Part shown: positions 36,000-45,452 of the stretch, piece by piece
Layout of the letters: every line of letters begins with the position of its first letter
How positions within the stretch are numbered: the stretch's first letter is position 1
Origin: Dokdonella immobilis
GTDB lineage: Bacteria > Pseudomonadota > Gammaproteobacteria > Xanthomonadales > Rhodanobacteraceae
DNA length: 56,584 nt
NCBI RefSeq assembly: GCF_900115085.1
Contig: NZ_FOVF01000031.1
Span: 1-56,584, forward strand
Direction: 5' to 3'
The notes under the pieces: generated by a model
What the model was told of the DNA's origin: nothing
The model's input: only the letters and a program-made list of their open reading frames with translations
Databases searched by the model: none
Program-made: the position numbers and the translations under genes

Positions 36000-36323
36000 C
36001 CCGGCCGGGAGACCGGCACCGGGGCGGCGCCGACTTCCAGGGAGGGTCTGATCAATCAGCAAAATCGTCACGACGCCTGCCTGTGCGCAGATCGCGACGC
36101 GTCGACGCAGACAGACGGGCCGTCTTTCAAGTCGACGCAACAAGGACCTGCGTGCAGGCAGGCGTCCCCTAACGCATTGATTGAATGCTGAAAAGGTGGC
36201 GTCCAGAAGGCTCCCCACATGCACCGCGCGCCTCGTCAAGGCAACCAGCCTTCACTCGCCACGCGGCGCATGCGGAAAACCTTGTGAACGCCATGACGAC
36301 TGTGCGGCTAGCTCAGACCTTCC
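36000..36323. other. Intergenic region, 324 bp, with one strong hairpin
   Basis: This lies between the converging unknown gene and gltA. Apart from the hairpin described separately, I see no ORF with a ribosome site, no tRNA and no T-rich terminator. The stretch right after the unknown gene (CCGGCCGGGAGACCGG) is a weak GC dyad. Confidence 0.45.
36072..36166 (+). ncRNA. Candidate structured RNA or long hairpin element
   Basis: Two 19-nt arms (36072-36090 and 36148-36166) pair along their full length in a plus-strand RNA, 17 Watson-Crick pairs plus two G-U wobbles (36084/36154 and 36085/36153). On the minus strand those two become A-C mismatches, so pairing favours plus-strand transcription. 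The 57-nt loop contains GTCGACGCA twice (36101, 36131) and the small dyad GACGGGCCGTC. No T-run follows the stem, so it is not a standard terminator. It could be a small RNA, a processing site or a DNA cruciform. Confidence 0.35.
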
Positions 36324-37616
36324 CTACCGTTTGTTCAGCGCGACATAGTCGCGCTCGGCCGATCCGGTATAGACCTGGCGCGGCCTTCCGATCTTCGAAT
36401 CCGGGGTGACCTGCTGCTCGAGCCAGTGCGCAACCCAGCCGGCGGTCCGGGCGATCGCGAACATGACCGTGAACATCTCGGTCGGGATCTTCAGGGCCTT
36501 GTAGATGATGCCCGAATAGAAATCGACGTTCGGATACAGCTTGCGCTCGACGAAATAAGAGTCCTTGAGCGCGACCTCCTCGAGGGCCATGGCCACATCG
36601 AGCAATGGATCCTTGATATTGAGGTCGGCGAGGACCTTATGCGTCATCTCGCGGATGATCGTGGCGCGCGGATCGAAGTTCTTGTAGACGCGATGGCCGA
36701 AGCCCATCAGGCGGAAGCCGGAATCCTTGTCCTTGGCCCGGGTCACGGCGGAGGCGACGTTCTTCGCATCGCCGATGTCGGTCAGCATCGAAAGCACCGC
36801 CTCGTTGGCGCCGCCGTGGGCCGGCCCCCACAACGCGGCGATGCCGGCGGCCACGCAGGCGTAGGGGTTGGCCCCGGTCGAACCGACCAGGCGCACGGTC
36901 GAGGTCGACGCGTTCTGTTCGTGGTCGGCGTGCAGGATGAAGAGCAGGTCGAGGGCCTTGGCGACGACCGGATTCAGGTCCAGCGGCTCGCTCGGCACTT
37001 CGAACATCATGTGCAGGAAACGCGTGACGTATTCGAGGTTGTTGCGTGGATAGCGAACCGGCCAGCCGATCGAGGAACGATAGGCGGCCGCCGCGATCGT
37101 CGGCACCTTGGCGATCAGCCGGATTGCGGCCAGCCTGCGCTGTTCCGGGTCATCCATGTCGAGGGTGTCATGATAGAACGCGGACAGCGAAGCGACCGAG
37201 GCGCACAACATCGCCATCGGATGCGCGTCGTAATGGAAACCGTTGAGAAAGTTCTTCTGGGCCTCGTGCATCATCGTGTGATGCGTGACCTCGTGCTCGA
37301 AGACGCTGAATTCTGCGGCGCTCGGCAGCTCGCCATTGATCAGCAGATAGGAGGTCTCGAGAAAGGTCGAATGCTTGGCCAACTGCTCGATCGGGTAGCC
37401 GCGGTAAAGAAGCACGCCCTTGTCGCCATCGATGTAGGTGATCGCGCTGCGCGTGCTCGCGGTCGAGACGAAGCCCGGGTCGTAGGTGAAGTAGCCGGTG
37501 TCCTTGTTCAGCCTGCTGATGTCGAGCGCGGGATCACCCAGGGTGCCGGAGACGACCGGAAGCGTCGTCGTGCGATCGTTCGCGGTATCGGTGAGTTTGA
37601 CGGATTTGTCGGACAC
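36324..37616 (-). CDS. gltA: Citrate synthase (type II)
   Basis: The 430-residue enzyme condenses acetyl-CoA and oxaloacetate in the TCA cycle. Catalytic residues are visible as His229 region [12 protein letters not shown], His267 in GPAHGGANE, and Asp315 in the signature [14 protein letters not shown]. Length fits the hexameric, NADH-regulated type of Gram-negative bacteria. The start is GTG at 37616 with AAGGAG six bases upstream; the open upstream frame has no similarity. AATAAT on the minus strand at 37749-37754 is a possible -10. Confidence 0.96.
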   Translation of the reverse strand: MSDKSVKLTDTANDRTTTLPVVSGTLGDPALDISRLNKDTGYFTYDPGFVSTASTRSAITYIDGDKGVLLYRGYPIEQLAKHSTFLETSYLLINGELPSAAEFSVFEHEVTHHTMMHEAQKNFLNGFHYDAHPMAMLCASVASLSAFYHDTLDMDDPEQRRLAAIRLIAKVPTIAAAAYRSSIGWPVRYPRNNLEYVTRFLHMMFEVPSEPLDLNPVVAKALDLLFILHADHEQNASTSTVRLVGSTGANPYACVAAGIAALWGPAHGGANEAVLSMLTDIGDAKNVASAVTRAKDKDSGFRLMGFGHRVYKNFDPRATIIREMTHKVLADLNIKDPLLDVAMALEEVALKDSYFVERKLYPNVDFYSGIIYKALKIPTEMFTVMFAIARTAGWVAHWLEQQVTPDSKIGRPRQVYTGSAERDYVALNKR

Positions 37617-37792
37617 GACGGACTCCTTGTGACGGGTTTCGTGCCTCCGGCTTGCGCACCGGAAGCTGCGGAAACGGGGATTCGCGGCACCTGGCCGCTG
37701 CGTGGTCGAGCCGATGGCTCGCCACAACGGGACCCGTACCCAGGGCCAATTATTGCATAGCAACAGGGCATCGCCGAAGGCGGTTCGCTCCG

Positions 37793-37824
37793 TGCAAATG
37801 CAAACGCCGGCGCGAGGCCGGCGT
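37793..37824 (-). terminator. Terminator of rpmE2
   Basis: On the minus strand an 8-bp stem (ACGCCGGC / GCCGGCGT) with a 5-nt loop is followed by TTTGCATTTGC. It lies 27 bp beyond the rpmE2 stop and upstream of gltA. Confidence 0.75.
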
Positions 37825-37851
37825 CGTCATCCACCTGCGAGGCGGGAATCC

Positions 37852-38094
37852 TTACTTGGCGTAGCGGCGGCGGAACTTGTCGACGCGGCCACCCGAATCG
37901 ACAACCTTCTGCTTGCCGGTGTAGAACGGATGCGAATGGCTCGAAATATCGATCTTGACCAGGGGATATTCCTCGCCATCCGTCCACTTCACGGTTTCCT
38001 TGCTGGACATGGTCGAGCGGGTCAGGAAGGCGAAGTCGCTGGACAGGTCCTGGAAAACGACGGGCTGGTATTTGGGATGGATATCGGGCTTCAT
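37852..38094 (-). CDS. rpmE2: 50S ribosomal protein L31, type B
   Basis: The 80-residue protein has the type B L31 pattern [28 protein letters not shown] and DKFRRRYAK. It lacks the cysteines of the zinc-binding type A form, so it is the zinc-independent version. It has its own promoter, leader hairpin and terminator. There is no Shine-Dalgarno sequence in front of the ATG; the leader instead reads GGTACCTCCCA, which is closer to an anti-Shine-Dalgarno sequence. Confidence 0.95.
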   Translation of the reverse strand: MKPDIHPKYQPVVFQDLSSDFAFLTRSTMSSKETVKWTDGEEYPLVKIDISSHSHPFYTGKQKVVDSGGRVDKFRRRYAK

Positions 38095-38110
38095 TGGGAG
38101 GTACCGTTTG

Positions 38111-38126
38111 CCGGCCGAAGGGCCGG
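38111..38126 (-). promoter_or_regulatory. Leader hairpin of rpmE2, possible L31 autoregulatory element
   Basis: A 6-bp GC stem (CCGGCC / GGCCGG) with a CTTC loop lies 17-32 nt upstream of the ATG in a predicted leader of about 40 nt. L31 mRNAs in other bacteria carry structured leaders bound by the protein; whether this belongs to them cannot be decided here. Confidence 0.4.
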
Positions 38127-38141
38127 AAGAAAAAGAGCGCG

Positions 38142-38171
38142 ATTGTACCGGTTGACCCGATCGGCACGCAA
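38142..38171 (-). promoter_or_regulatory. rpmE2: Putative promoter of rpmE2
   Basis: TTGCGT (38166-38171) and TACAAT (38142-38147) on the minus strand are 18 bp apart. This is the same layout and -10 hexamer as the rpoZ promoter in this window. Confidence 0.6.
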
Positions 38172-38290
38172 GCCGGGTGTCAGGCGCGCCCGTCCAAGGA
38201 CCGGTATCGGGCTCGAAAATGCTTGTAGATCAGTTGCCTGATCCGGAGTCCGCGCGCATTAGTCTTGCCCTCCACAGCGCGGAGCGATTA

Positions 38291-39217
38291 TCAGACAACG
38301 CCGAGGGCATCCCTGACCAGGGCCTCGAAGCGTGCCTGATCGACGCCGAGCACGATGCGGGCATTGGCCGGTCGATCGAAGCGGTCTTCCCAGTCGACCA
38401 CGGTCGCCCCGCGGGTCAGCTGGCCGCTCATTTCTATGCCGACATGATGCTCCGCCACCGACGTGACGATGCCCGGCTCGACCGCCACCGCCATCGCCAG
38501 GGCATCGGCCGTCAGCAAACGCGGTCGACCGTGCGCGCGTGCCCAGCTCCGCGTCCGTCGCGAGATGGCGGCGTAGAAACGGGCGCGCGGCGAGTCGGCC
38601 CGGAGCCAGCTTTCGATGTCGGCGTAGGCCAGGCCATGCCGAAGGGTGGCCTCCCAGTCGACCAGTTCGAATGTCGGCCAGCTCGAGAAGACGATATGGG
38701 CTGCTTCGGGGTCAAAGCCGATATTGAACTCGCTCGGCACCCGCTCGGTATTGCCGCGACCGTTGACGGCGCCGCCCATGATGACGAGACGGGATATCCG
38801 CTCGGGCAGGGTCGGATCGAGGCGCAGGGCCAGGGCGAGATTGGTCAACGGGCCGAGCGCGACGAGGACCAGGGCACCCGCATGGGCGTGGCTGAGGCGG
38901 ATCATGGCCAGGGCGGCATGCTCGGCCTCGGCCTGTCGCGTCGGCGCATCGTAGCCGGTATCGCCGAAACCGTCGGCGCCGTGCACGAACGCCGCGTCGG
39001 CCGCCGGCAGCACCAGCGGACCCGCACAGCCGGCGAACACCGGCGTCTGCGCGCCAACCAGTTCGACCAGGCGCAACGCATTGCCGACCGTGTGGCGCAG
39101 GCCGACATTTCCGGCTGCGATGGTCAGCGCGGTCGGCTCCGCCTGCCGGTAGGCCATCAGGATCGCCAGCGCGTCGTCGACGCCGGGATCGGTATCAATC
39201 AGCAGCTTAAGGCTCAT
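38291..39217 (-). CDS. Inosine-uridine-preferring nucleoside hydrolase
   Basis: The 308-residue enzyme cleaves the N-glycosidic bond of ribonucleosides in salvage. The calcium-binding DTDPGVDDA motif sits at residues 8-16, followed by TIAAGNVGL, ALGPLTNLALAL, VIMGGAVNGRGN and PSEFNIGFDPEAA, all typical of the IunH family. The C-terminal calcium aspartate appears in TADALAMAVAV. Substrate range cannot be predicted. It stands alone, about 95 bp downstream of recG on the same strand. Confidence 0.93.
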   Translation of the reverse strand: MSLKLLIDTDPGVDDALAILMAYRQAEPTALTIAAGNVGLRHTVGNALRLVELVGAQTPVFAGCAGPLVLPAADAAFVHGADGFGDTGYDAPTRQAEAEHAALAMIRLSHAHAGALVLVALGPLTNLALALRLDPTLPERISRLVIMGGAVNGRGNTERVPSEFNIGFDPEAAHIVFSSWPTFELVDWEATLRHGLAYADIESWLRADSPRARFYAAISRRTRSWARAHGRPRLLTADALAMAVAVEPGIVTSVAEHHVGIEMSGQLTRGATVVDWEDRFDRPANARIVLGVDQARFEALVRDALGVV

Positions 39218-39312
39218 GCATTCACCGTCGGCGGCAAGGAACGCGATTGTTCCAGAAACACGCTCGGGTGTCCGCGCTTGGCCGATGGCCGCGCGGGCTG
39301 GCGGCGCCCGGC

Positions 39313-41388
39313 TCAGGCTCCGGCAAAGCGCGCCATGCCACCGATCCAGCGACTGACCAGGCGCTCACAGGATTGCGGGTGATCGGCCAGCATGGCTGAT
39401 CCGACCTGTTGCACCTGCGGCAGCATCGACGCATCGCGGGCGAGGTCGGCGACCCGGAACTCGAGGCGGCCGGTCTGGCGCGTGCCGAGCAACTCGCCCG
39501 GACCCCGCAATTGCAGGTCCTTTTCGGCAATCACGAATCCGTCGCTGGTTTCGCGCATGGCCGTGAGCCGTTCGCGGGCCAGCGCGGACAGCGGCGGCTG
39601 ATAGAGCAGCACACAGGTCGAGGCCTGACTGCCGCGCCCTACCCGGCCACGCAATTGATGCAGCTGGGCGAGGCCGAGCCGTTCGGCATTCTCGATCACC
39701 ATCAGGCTCGCGTTGGGCACGTCGACGCCGACCTCGATGACCGTGGTCGCCACCAGCAAGGCGCACCGACCGGCGCGGAACGCGTCCATCACCTTCTGTT
39801 TTTCGGCCGGCTTGAGCCGACCATGCACGAGCCCGATTTCGAGGCCCTGCAGATGCGACGAAAGTTCGGCATGGGCGACTTCGGCGGCCTGCGCCTCGAG
39901 GAGTTCGGTTTCCTCGATCAGGGTGCAGACCCAGTACACCTGGCGACCCTCGGCGCAGGCCAGGCGGATGCGCTCGATGACCTCCTCGCGACGAGCCGAG
40001 GATAGCGCGACCGTTGCCACCGGCGTGCGTCCGGGGGGCAGCTCGTCGATCACCGACACGTCGAGGTCGGCATAGGCGGTCATGGCCAGCGTGCGCGGAA
40101 TCGGCGTCGCCGTGAGAACCAGCTGATGCGGCACGCGGGCGCCCTCCCTGCCCTTGTCGCGCAGGGCCAGGCGCTGGTGCACGCCGAACCGGTGCTGTTC
40201 GTCGATGATGACGAGGCCGAGATTGCGGAAAGCCACGCCCTGCTGCATCAAGGCGTGCGTACCGACCACGACCTGCGCATCCCTGGCCAGCGCCTCGAGC
40301 GCCGCGCTGCGCGCCTTGCCCTTGACCTTGCCGGCGAGCCAGACCGGCTCGATGCCGAGTGGGGCCAGCCAGGCCGCCAGGTTGCGCAGGTGCTGCTCGG
40401 CGAGCAGTTCGGTGGGCGCCATCAGCGCCACCTGGAAGCCCGATTCGACCGCAGCCATGGCCGCCCAGGCGGCAACGATGGTCTTGCCCGAGCCAACGTC
40501 GCCCTGCACGAGCCGCAGCATTGGTTCGGCCTGGGCGAGGTCGTGGGCGATTTCCGCACTGACCCTGCGTTGCGCGCCGGTCAGGGCGAAAGGCAACGCA
40601 TCGAGCAGCGCCTTGCGCAGTGATCCGTCGCCAGCCAGGCGCGGCGCACCGTGCTCGCGAACACTCGCGCGCAGGCGCTTGAGGCTCAGGTGATGGGTCA
40701 GCAGTTCCTCGAAGGCAAGCCGGATTTGCGCCGGATGCCGGCCGGCACCGAGGGCCTGGACATCCGAATCGGCGGGCGGCTGGTGGACGCGGAGCAGCGC
40801 CTCGCGCAACGAGATCATGTGCAGCGGCGCGCGCAACGACGCCGGGATCAGCTCGAGTTCGTCATCCGCAGGCAAGCGTTCGAGGGCCAGCGCGATGAGG
40901 CTGCCAATGCGCTTCTGGCCGAGCCCCTCGGTGGTCGGATAGATCGGCGTCAGGCTCTCGGCGACCTCCACTCCGGCAGCGGCGAGACGCTGGTATTGCG
41001 GATGCACGATCTCCGCGCCGTGGGCGCCGTGGCGAACCATTCCGTAGCAACGCAGGCGGGTGCCGGGCTGGAGCTGTTCAACCTGGGCCCGGCGAAAGTT
41101 GAAAAAGCGCAGACACAGCATCGAACGACTGTCATCACTGATGACCACGCGCAACTGGGGCCGGAAGCGGAACCCGCGCTCGACCGCTTCGATCGTGCCC
41201 TCGACCTGGGCCGACTCACCGACGCGCAGGTCGCGAATCGGGGTCAGCCGGGTGCGGTCCTCGTAGCGCAGCGGCAGGTGGAACCAGAGATCCTGGATGC
41301 GCGTTATGCCGATCCGCTCAAGTGCCGCGGCGAGTACCGGACCAACCCCGGGCAACGCCGAAACCGGTGCCAGGCCGGCGTCTGCCAT
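39313..41388 (-). CDS. recG: ATP-dependent DNA helicase RecG
   Basis: The 691-residue helicase remodels stalled forks and Holliday junctions. It shows the N-terminal wedge/OB domain, Walker A GDVGSGKT, the DEQH box (IIDEQHRFG), motif III TATPIPRTLAM, VGVDVPNASLMVIENAERLGLAQLHQLRGRVGR (motifs V-VI, abbreviated from the sequence) and the RecG C-terminal domain with LRGPGELLGTRQ. ATG 41388 gives a length close to E. coli RecG; ATG 41424 is possible. It ends the rpoZ-spoT-ridA-recG run. Confidence 0.95.
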   Translation of the reverse strand: MADAGLAPVSALPGVGPVLAAALERIGITRIQDLWFHLPLRYEDRTRLTPIRDLRVGESAQVEGTIEAVERGFRFRPQLRVVISDDSRSMLCLRFFNFRRAQVEQLQPGTRLRCYGMVRHGAHGAEIVHPQYQRLAAAGVEVAESLTPIYPTTEGLGQKRIGSLIALALERLPADDELELIPASLRAPLHMISLREALLRVHQPPADSDVQALGAGRHPAQIRLAFEELLTHHLSLKRLRASVREHGAPRLAGDGSLRKALLDALPFALTGAQRRVSAEIAHDLAQAEPMLRLVQGDVGSGKTIVAAWAAMAAVESGFQVALMAPTELLAEQHLRNLAAWLAPLGIEPVWLAGKVKGKARSAALEALARDAQVVVGTHALMQQGVAFRNLGLVIIDEQHRFGVHQRLALRDKGREGARVPHQLVLTATPIPRTLAMTAYADLDVSVIDELPPGRTPVATVALSSARREEVIERIRLACAEGRQVYWVCTLIEETELLEAQAAEVAHAELSSHLQGLEIGLVHGRLKPAEKQKVMDAFRAGRCALLVATTVIEVGVDVPNASLMVIENAERLGLAQLHQLRGRVGRGSQASTCVLLYQPPLSALARERLTAMRETSDGFVIAEKDLQLRGPGELLGTRQTGRLEFRVADLARDASMLPQVQQVGSAMLADHPQSCERLVSRWIGGMARFAGA

Positions 41389-41472
41389 GTTCTGCTCGCC
41401 GGTGCTGGTCAGGTTGCGGGGCATCCGCCAAGGATACCGGCCGCAGCGACGTTCGCGAAGGACGTCGCGGGA

Positions 41473-41859
41473 TCAGTCGATGACTGCGACCAGATCGACC
41501 TCGACCTGCGCGGCGCGCGGCAGGGCGGCCACCCCGATCGTCGATCGCGCCGGGTAGGGCTCGCTGAAGTACTGCTTCATGACTTCGTTGACCGCGGCGA
41601 AATCGCCCAGATCGGTCAGATAGATGCCGACCCGCACGACGTGCTCGAACGAAAGGCCGGCTGCGCCGAGCACGGCCTTGAGATTCTCGAATACCTGGCG
41701 CGCCTGCGCACTGATGTCGCCCGCGACCAATTCGCCGGTATCCGGATGCAGTGGCGTCTGGCCGGACAGATACACCGTGTTGCCGGCCTGAACGGCCTGG
41801 GAATAGGGGCCGATCGCCTTTGGCGCTCGCTCGGAATGGAATATTCGACGGTTTGACAT
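41473..41859 (-). CDS. ridA: Enamine/imine deaminase RidA
   Basis: The 128-residue protein hydrolyses reactive enamine/imine intermediates such as 2-aminoacrylate. It has the Rid signature: SGQTPLHPDTGELV, FENLKAVL, VGIYLTDLGDF, the substrate-binding Arg105 in YPARST and Glu120 in VEVDLVAV. GAGGAA precedes the ATG. It lies 14 bp after spoT, occupying the place that trmH has in E. coli. Confidence 0.95.
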   Translation of the reverse strand: MSNRRIFHSERAPKAIGPYSQAVQAGNTVYLSGQTPLHPDTGELVAGDISAQARQVFENLKAVLGAAGLSFEHVVRVGIYLTDLGDFAAVNEVMKQYFSEPYPARSTIGVAALPRAAQVEVDLVAVID

Positions 41860-41873
41860 GGACGGTTCCTCGA

Positions 41874-44036
41874 TCAGACAGGATGGCGATAGACGGCGTT
41901 GACGACCGCCAGCCGGCGCACGCCACGCATGACATCGGCCAGATGCTTGCGGCTGGTGACCTCGATCGTGAACAGCAGGGTCGCGCTCATCAGGTCGCGC
42001 TCCTTGTATTCGACGTTTTCGATATTGGAGTTGGCCTGGGCGACCGCGGCGGCGACCTGGGCCAGCACACCCGGCTTGTTGGCGACGATGATGCGCAACT
42101 CCACCCGGTAGTCGCCGCTGACGCTGGTATCCCAGGCGATCTCGACGCAGCGCTCGGGCGACTTGCGGAATTCGGCCATGTTCGGGCACTCGAGGCGATG
42201 CACGACGATGCCCTTGCCAGCCGACAGGTAACCCATGATTTCATCGCCCGGAACCGGATGGCAGCAATTGCCGAAGCTCAGCACACCGCGCTCCGCGCCG
42301 GTGATCAGGATCTTTTCCACGGCGTGCGCGCGCAGGCCGGCCAGCGCTTCGTCGTGCAGCTGCAAGAGCGAGCGGGCGACCTGATCGGCAGTCCGGTTGC
42401 CCAGCGCGATGTCGGCGAGCAGGTCCTCCAGCGCCCGCAGCTTGTTCTCCTCTAGATAGCGGGTCAACTGGTTCGGCGGCAGCACTTCGAGCGATGCGCC
42501 GAGCGCATCCATGGCGCGATCGAGCATGCGATGCCCGAGCTCGATCGCGTCCTCGTGCTGCAGGCGCTTGAGGAAGTGGCGGATCGCCGTGCGCGCCTTC
42601 GCGCTGACCACCCATTCCAGCCACTGCGTACTTGGCACGGCGGACGGTGCGGTGATGATCTCGACCGACTGGCCGCTGCTCAGGCGCGTACGCAGCGGAG
42701 CGAGCTTCTTGTCGATGCGCGCGGCCACGGCGTGGCTGCCGACATCGGTGTGCACGGCGTAGGCGAAGTCCAGGGCCGTCGCGTTACGCGGCAGGGCGAG
42801 GATCTGCCCGCGCGGCGTGAACAGGTAGACCTCATCGGGAAACAGGTCGACCTTGACGCTCTCGATGAACTCGAGCGAGGACGGCGTGCGGTTCTGCGTG
42901 TCGACCAGGCTCGACACCCATTCGCGGGCCCGGCTCTGCGCGCTGTTGGCCGGCGCCGAATCACTCTTGTAGGCCCAGTGCGCGGCGACGCCGCGATCGG
43001 CCACCGCATCCATGTCCTCGGTTCGGATCTGGATCTCGATCGGCTCGCCGAACGAGCCGAACAGCACCGTGTGCAGCGATTGGTAGCCGTTCGCCTTGGG
43101 TATCGCGATGAAATCACGAAAGCGCCCATCCAGCGGCTTGTACAGGGAATGCACCGCGCCAAGGGCCTGGTAGCACTGCATCACCGTATCCACGACGACG
43201 CGAAATCCGTAGACATCCATGACCTGGGCGAAGGATTTTTGTTCGGTGCGCATCTTGCGATAGATGCTGTAGGCCGACTTGATCCTGCTGACCGTGCGGT
43301 GCGGGATGCCTTCCGCTTCGAGACGCGCGTCGAGGGCCGCCTCGATCTTGGCCATGGCTTCGCGTCGGTTGCCGAGGGCGGTCCGGATGCGCGCGGAAAT
43401 GACCCGATGACGGTCCGGGTACATGGCCCGGAAGCCGAGATCCTGCAATTCGGCCTTGAACCGGTTCATGCCGAGACGCTGGGCGATCGGCGCATAGATC
43501 TCGAGCGTTTCCAGCGCGATACGCCGCCGCGACGACGCCTCCATGGATCCGAGCGTCCGCATGTTGTGCAGGCGGTCGGCCAGCTTGATCAGGATCACGC
43601 GCAGGTCGCGGGCCATGGCCAGCAGCATCTTGCGGAAGCTTTCGGCCGCCGCTTCCTGGCGGCTCTTGAAATGCAGCTTGTCGAGCTTGGTGACGCCATC
43701 GACCAGTTCGCTGACCGTTTCGCCGAATTCCGCGGTCAGCTCGTCGGCCTTGAGCTGGGTGTCCTCGAGGGTATCGTGCAGGATCGCGGCGATGATCGTT
43801 TCCGCATCCATGCCGAGTTCGGCGAGGATGCCGGCCACGGCAACGGGATGGGTGATATAGGGCTCGCCGCTCTTGCGGGTCTGGCCCTTGTGGGCGAGCG
43901 CGCCCACTTCGTAGGCGCGGCGAACGCGGGCCACCTGCTCATCGGTCAGGTAGCCGGCCAACTTGTCCTCGAGCGCAAGCAGGTAGGCGGGAACCTTGCC
44001 TCGCCGGGTCGTTCGCGAATCCGCCGCTGCCTTCAT
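41874..44036 (-). CDS. spoT: Bifunctional (p)ppGpp synthetase/hydrolase SpoT
   Basis: The 720-residue RelA/SpoT homologue has an HD hydrolase domain with intact HDTLED (87-92), so it can degrade (p)ppGpp. A synthetase domain follows (RIKSAYSIYRKM; FIAIPKANGYQSLH at about 310-322), then TGS (VYLFTPRGQILALPRNATALDF), the conserved cysteine/zinc-finger region (GNCCHPVPGD) and a C-terminal ACT domain (VELRIIVANKPGVLAQV). The intact HD motif separates it from monofunctional RelA. AGGTGG precedes ATG 44036. It lies between rpoZ and ridA. Confidence 0.96.
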   Translation of the reverse strand: MKAAADSRTTRRGKVPAYLLALEDKLAGYLTDEQVARVRRAYEVGALAHKGQTRKSGEPYITHPVAVAGILAELGMDAETIIAAILHDTLEDTQLKADELTAEFGETVSELVDGVTKLDKLHFKSRQEAAAESFRKMLLAMARDLRVILIKLADRLHNMRTLGSMEASSRRRIALETLEIYAPIAQRLGMNRFKAELQDLGFRAMYPDRHRVISARIRTALGNRREAMAKIEAALDARLEAEGIPHRTVSRIKSAYSIYRKMRTEQKSFAQVMDVYGFRVVVDTVMQCYQALGAVHSLYKPLDGRFRDFIAIPKANGYQSLHTVLFGSFGEPIEIQIRTEDMDAVADRGVAAHWAYKSDSAPANSAQSRAREWVSSLVDTQNRTPSSLEFIESVKVDLFPDEVYLFTPRGQILALPRNATALDFAYAVHTDVGSHAVAARIDKKLAPLRTRLSSGQSVEIITAPSAVPSTQWLEWVVSAKARTAIRHFLKRLQHEDAIELGHRMLDRAMDALGASLEVLPPNQLTRYLEENKLRALEDLLADIALGNRTADQVARSLLQLHDEALAGLRAHAVEKILITGAERGVLSFGNCCHPVPGDEIMGYLSAGKGIVVHRLECPNMAEFRKSPERCVEIAWDTSVSGDYRVELRIIVANKPGVLAQVAAAVAQANSNIENVEYKERDLMSATLLFTIEVTSRKHLADVMRGVRRLAVVNAVYRHPV

Positions 44037-44105
44037 TGCCACCTCGCTGTCGCGTCGGGTCAATCCGCCGCGGGAAGGCGGAATCGGCAGCGGGACACCG
44101 AAAAG

Positions 44106-44399
44106 TTACAGGTCGTCGCCCACCTTGGCCAGATCGTCGTCGACCTCGGCCGCGGCCCATTCAAGCGCTTCGCGCTCGGCCCGCTCGCGGGTCTGGCGAT
44201 CGATCTCGTCGATCATGCCCTGGTCGACCTTGCGCGCGGCGATCTCACGCAGCGAGACGACGGTCGGCTTGTCGTTGAGCGCGTCGATCGTGGGGTCCGC
44301 ACCCTTGGCCAATTGACGCGCTCGCTTGGTCGCCATCAACACGAGTTCGAATCGGTTGTCCACGACCGAAAGACAATCTTCTACGGTAATACGCGCCAT
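44106..44399 (-). CDS. rpoZ: RNA polymerase omega subunit
   Basis: The 97-residue protein has the omega start [10 protein letters not shown], then [16 protein letters not shown] and [12 protein letters not shown]. It stabilises the beta-prime subunit and forms part of the ppGpp binding site, which fits its place upstream of spoT. The acidic tail is normal. A good promoter lies upstream. Confidence 0.96.
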   Translation of the reverse strand: MARITVEDCLSVVDNRFELVLMATKRARQLAKGADPTIDALNDKPTVVSLREIAARKVDQGMIDEIDRQTRERAEREALEWAAAEVDDDLAKVGDDL

Positions 44400-44446
44400 C
44401 TTTGCCTAGCCTCTTGAGAAATCGATGCAACACCGGTTTGGCGGGT

Positions 44447-44476
44447 ATTGTAGCGGTGCCGAATTGTGCAGTGCAA
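44447..44476 (-). promoter_or_regulatory. rpoZ: Putative promoter of rpoZ-spoT-ridA-recG
   Basis: TTGCAC (44471-44476) and TACAAT (44447-44452) on the minus strand are 18 bp apart. The predicted start site leaves a leader of about 40 nt before rpoZ. Confidence 0.6.
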
Positions 44477-44621
44477 ACAAGGATCGGGCCGGAACCTGAA
44501 TCCTGCCCTTGCATCCGTGACGAGTTGCCCCATTTCGCATACCCTGCGCGAATTGGCCATCCGCACCGATGGCGGCAACCGGGCACCGGTGAACATGGAA
44601 GGCTGGACAGGAAAACCCACG

Positions 44622-45452
44622 ATGCGTCACGCCCCCAACAAGGCCATGCTCCGCAAGGGACTGCTTGGCGTTTTCCTGCTGGCCCTGGCCGGTTGCACGA
44701 TCGGCAAGCCGCGAACGGACGACCCCTGGGAAAAGTTCAACCGCAAGGTCTACGCCTTCAATGTCAAGGTCGACAATGCGGTGATCCGGCCGACTGCAGT
44801 GGCCTATCGCAAGGTGACGACGCCCAATGTGCGCCGTGTGCTGAGCAACTTCTTCGCCAACATCCGCATGCCGATCACGATCGCCAATGACGCGCTGCAA
44901 GGCGAACTCAAGGATGCACTGAAGGGCACCGGTCGGTTCGTGATCAACACCACCGTCGGATTCCTCGGCTTCTTCGACCCGGCCAGCCAGATGCGTCTGC
45001 CGCCCCAGGAAACGGATTTCGGCGCCACCCTGGCAAAATGGGGGGTCGGTGAAGGCCCCTACCTGGTCCTGCCGCTGATCGGATCGACGACGGCTCGCGA
45101 CATCTGGCGCATGCCGGTCGACAGCTATTTCTTCGACCCGATGTCGCGCTATGCGCGCAACCACGACTTCAAATATGGCCAGCAGCACTGGCCCAACCTG
45201 ATGTTCCTGGTCACCCTGCGGGCCAGCGCGATCGACGCCGAGAATCTCGTCGAGGGCGCCTATGACCCCTACGTCTTCTACCGCGATGCCTACCGCCAGC
45301 GCCGCCTCTACCTGATCTACGACGGCGAACCGCCGATCGAGGCCATCGACCAGTTGCAGGGCATCGACCAGGACGACATCGATTCCCTGCTCGAACAGCA
45401 GCGGGAATACGAGAAAAACAAGAACGAATCGGACGGCCAGCAGACGCGCTGA
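44622..45452 (+). CDS. mlaA: MlaA (VacJ) outer-membrane lipoprotein
   Basis: The 276-residue lipoprotein (lipobox LALAGC, Cys25) removes phospholipids from the outer leaflet of the outer membrane. It has the family blocks DPWEKFNRKVYAFN, NFFANIRMPITIANDALQG, GRFVINTTVGFLGFFDPA, LPPQETDFGATLAKWGVGEGPYLVLPL and SAIDAENL. The start was set at 44622 to give a normal lipoprotein signal. It converges on mlaB with no spacing: TGA and the reverse TCA abut. Confidence 0.95.
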   Translation: MRHAPNKAMLRKGLLGVFLLALAGCTIGKPRTDDPWEKFNRKVYAFNVKVDNAVIRPTAVAYRKVTTPNVRRVLSNFFANIRMPITIANDALQGELKDALKGTGRFVINTTVGFLGFFDPASQMRLPPQETDFGATLAKWGVGEGPYLVLPLIGSTTARDIWRMPVDSYFFDPMSRYARNHDFKYGQQHWPNLMFLVTLRASAIDAENLVEGAYDPYVFYRDAYRQRRLYLIYDGEPPIEAIDQLQGIDQDDIDSLLEQQREYEKNKNESDGQQTR

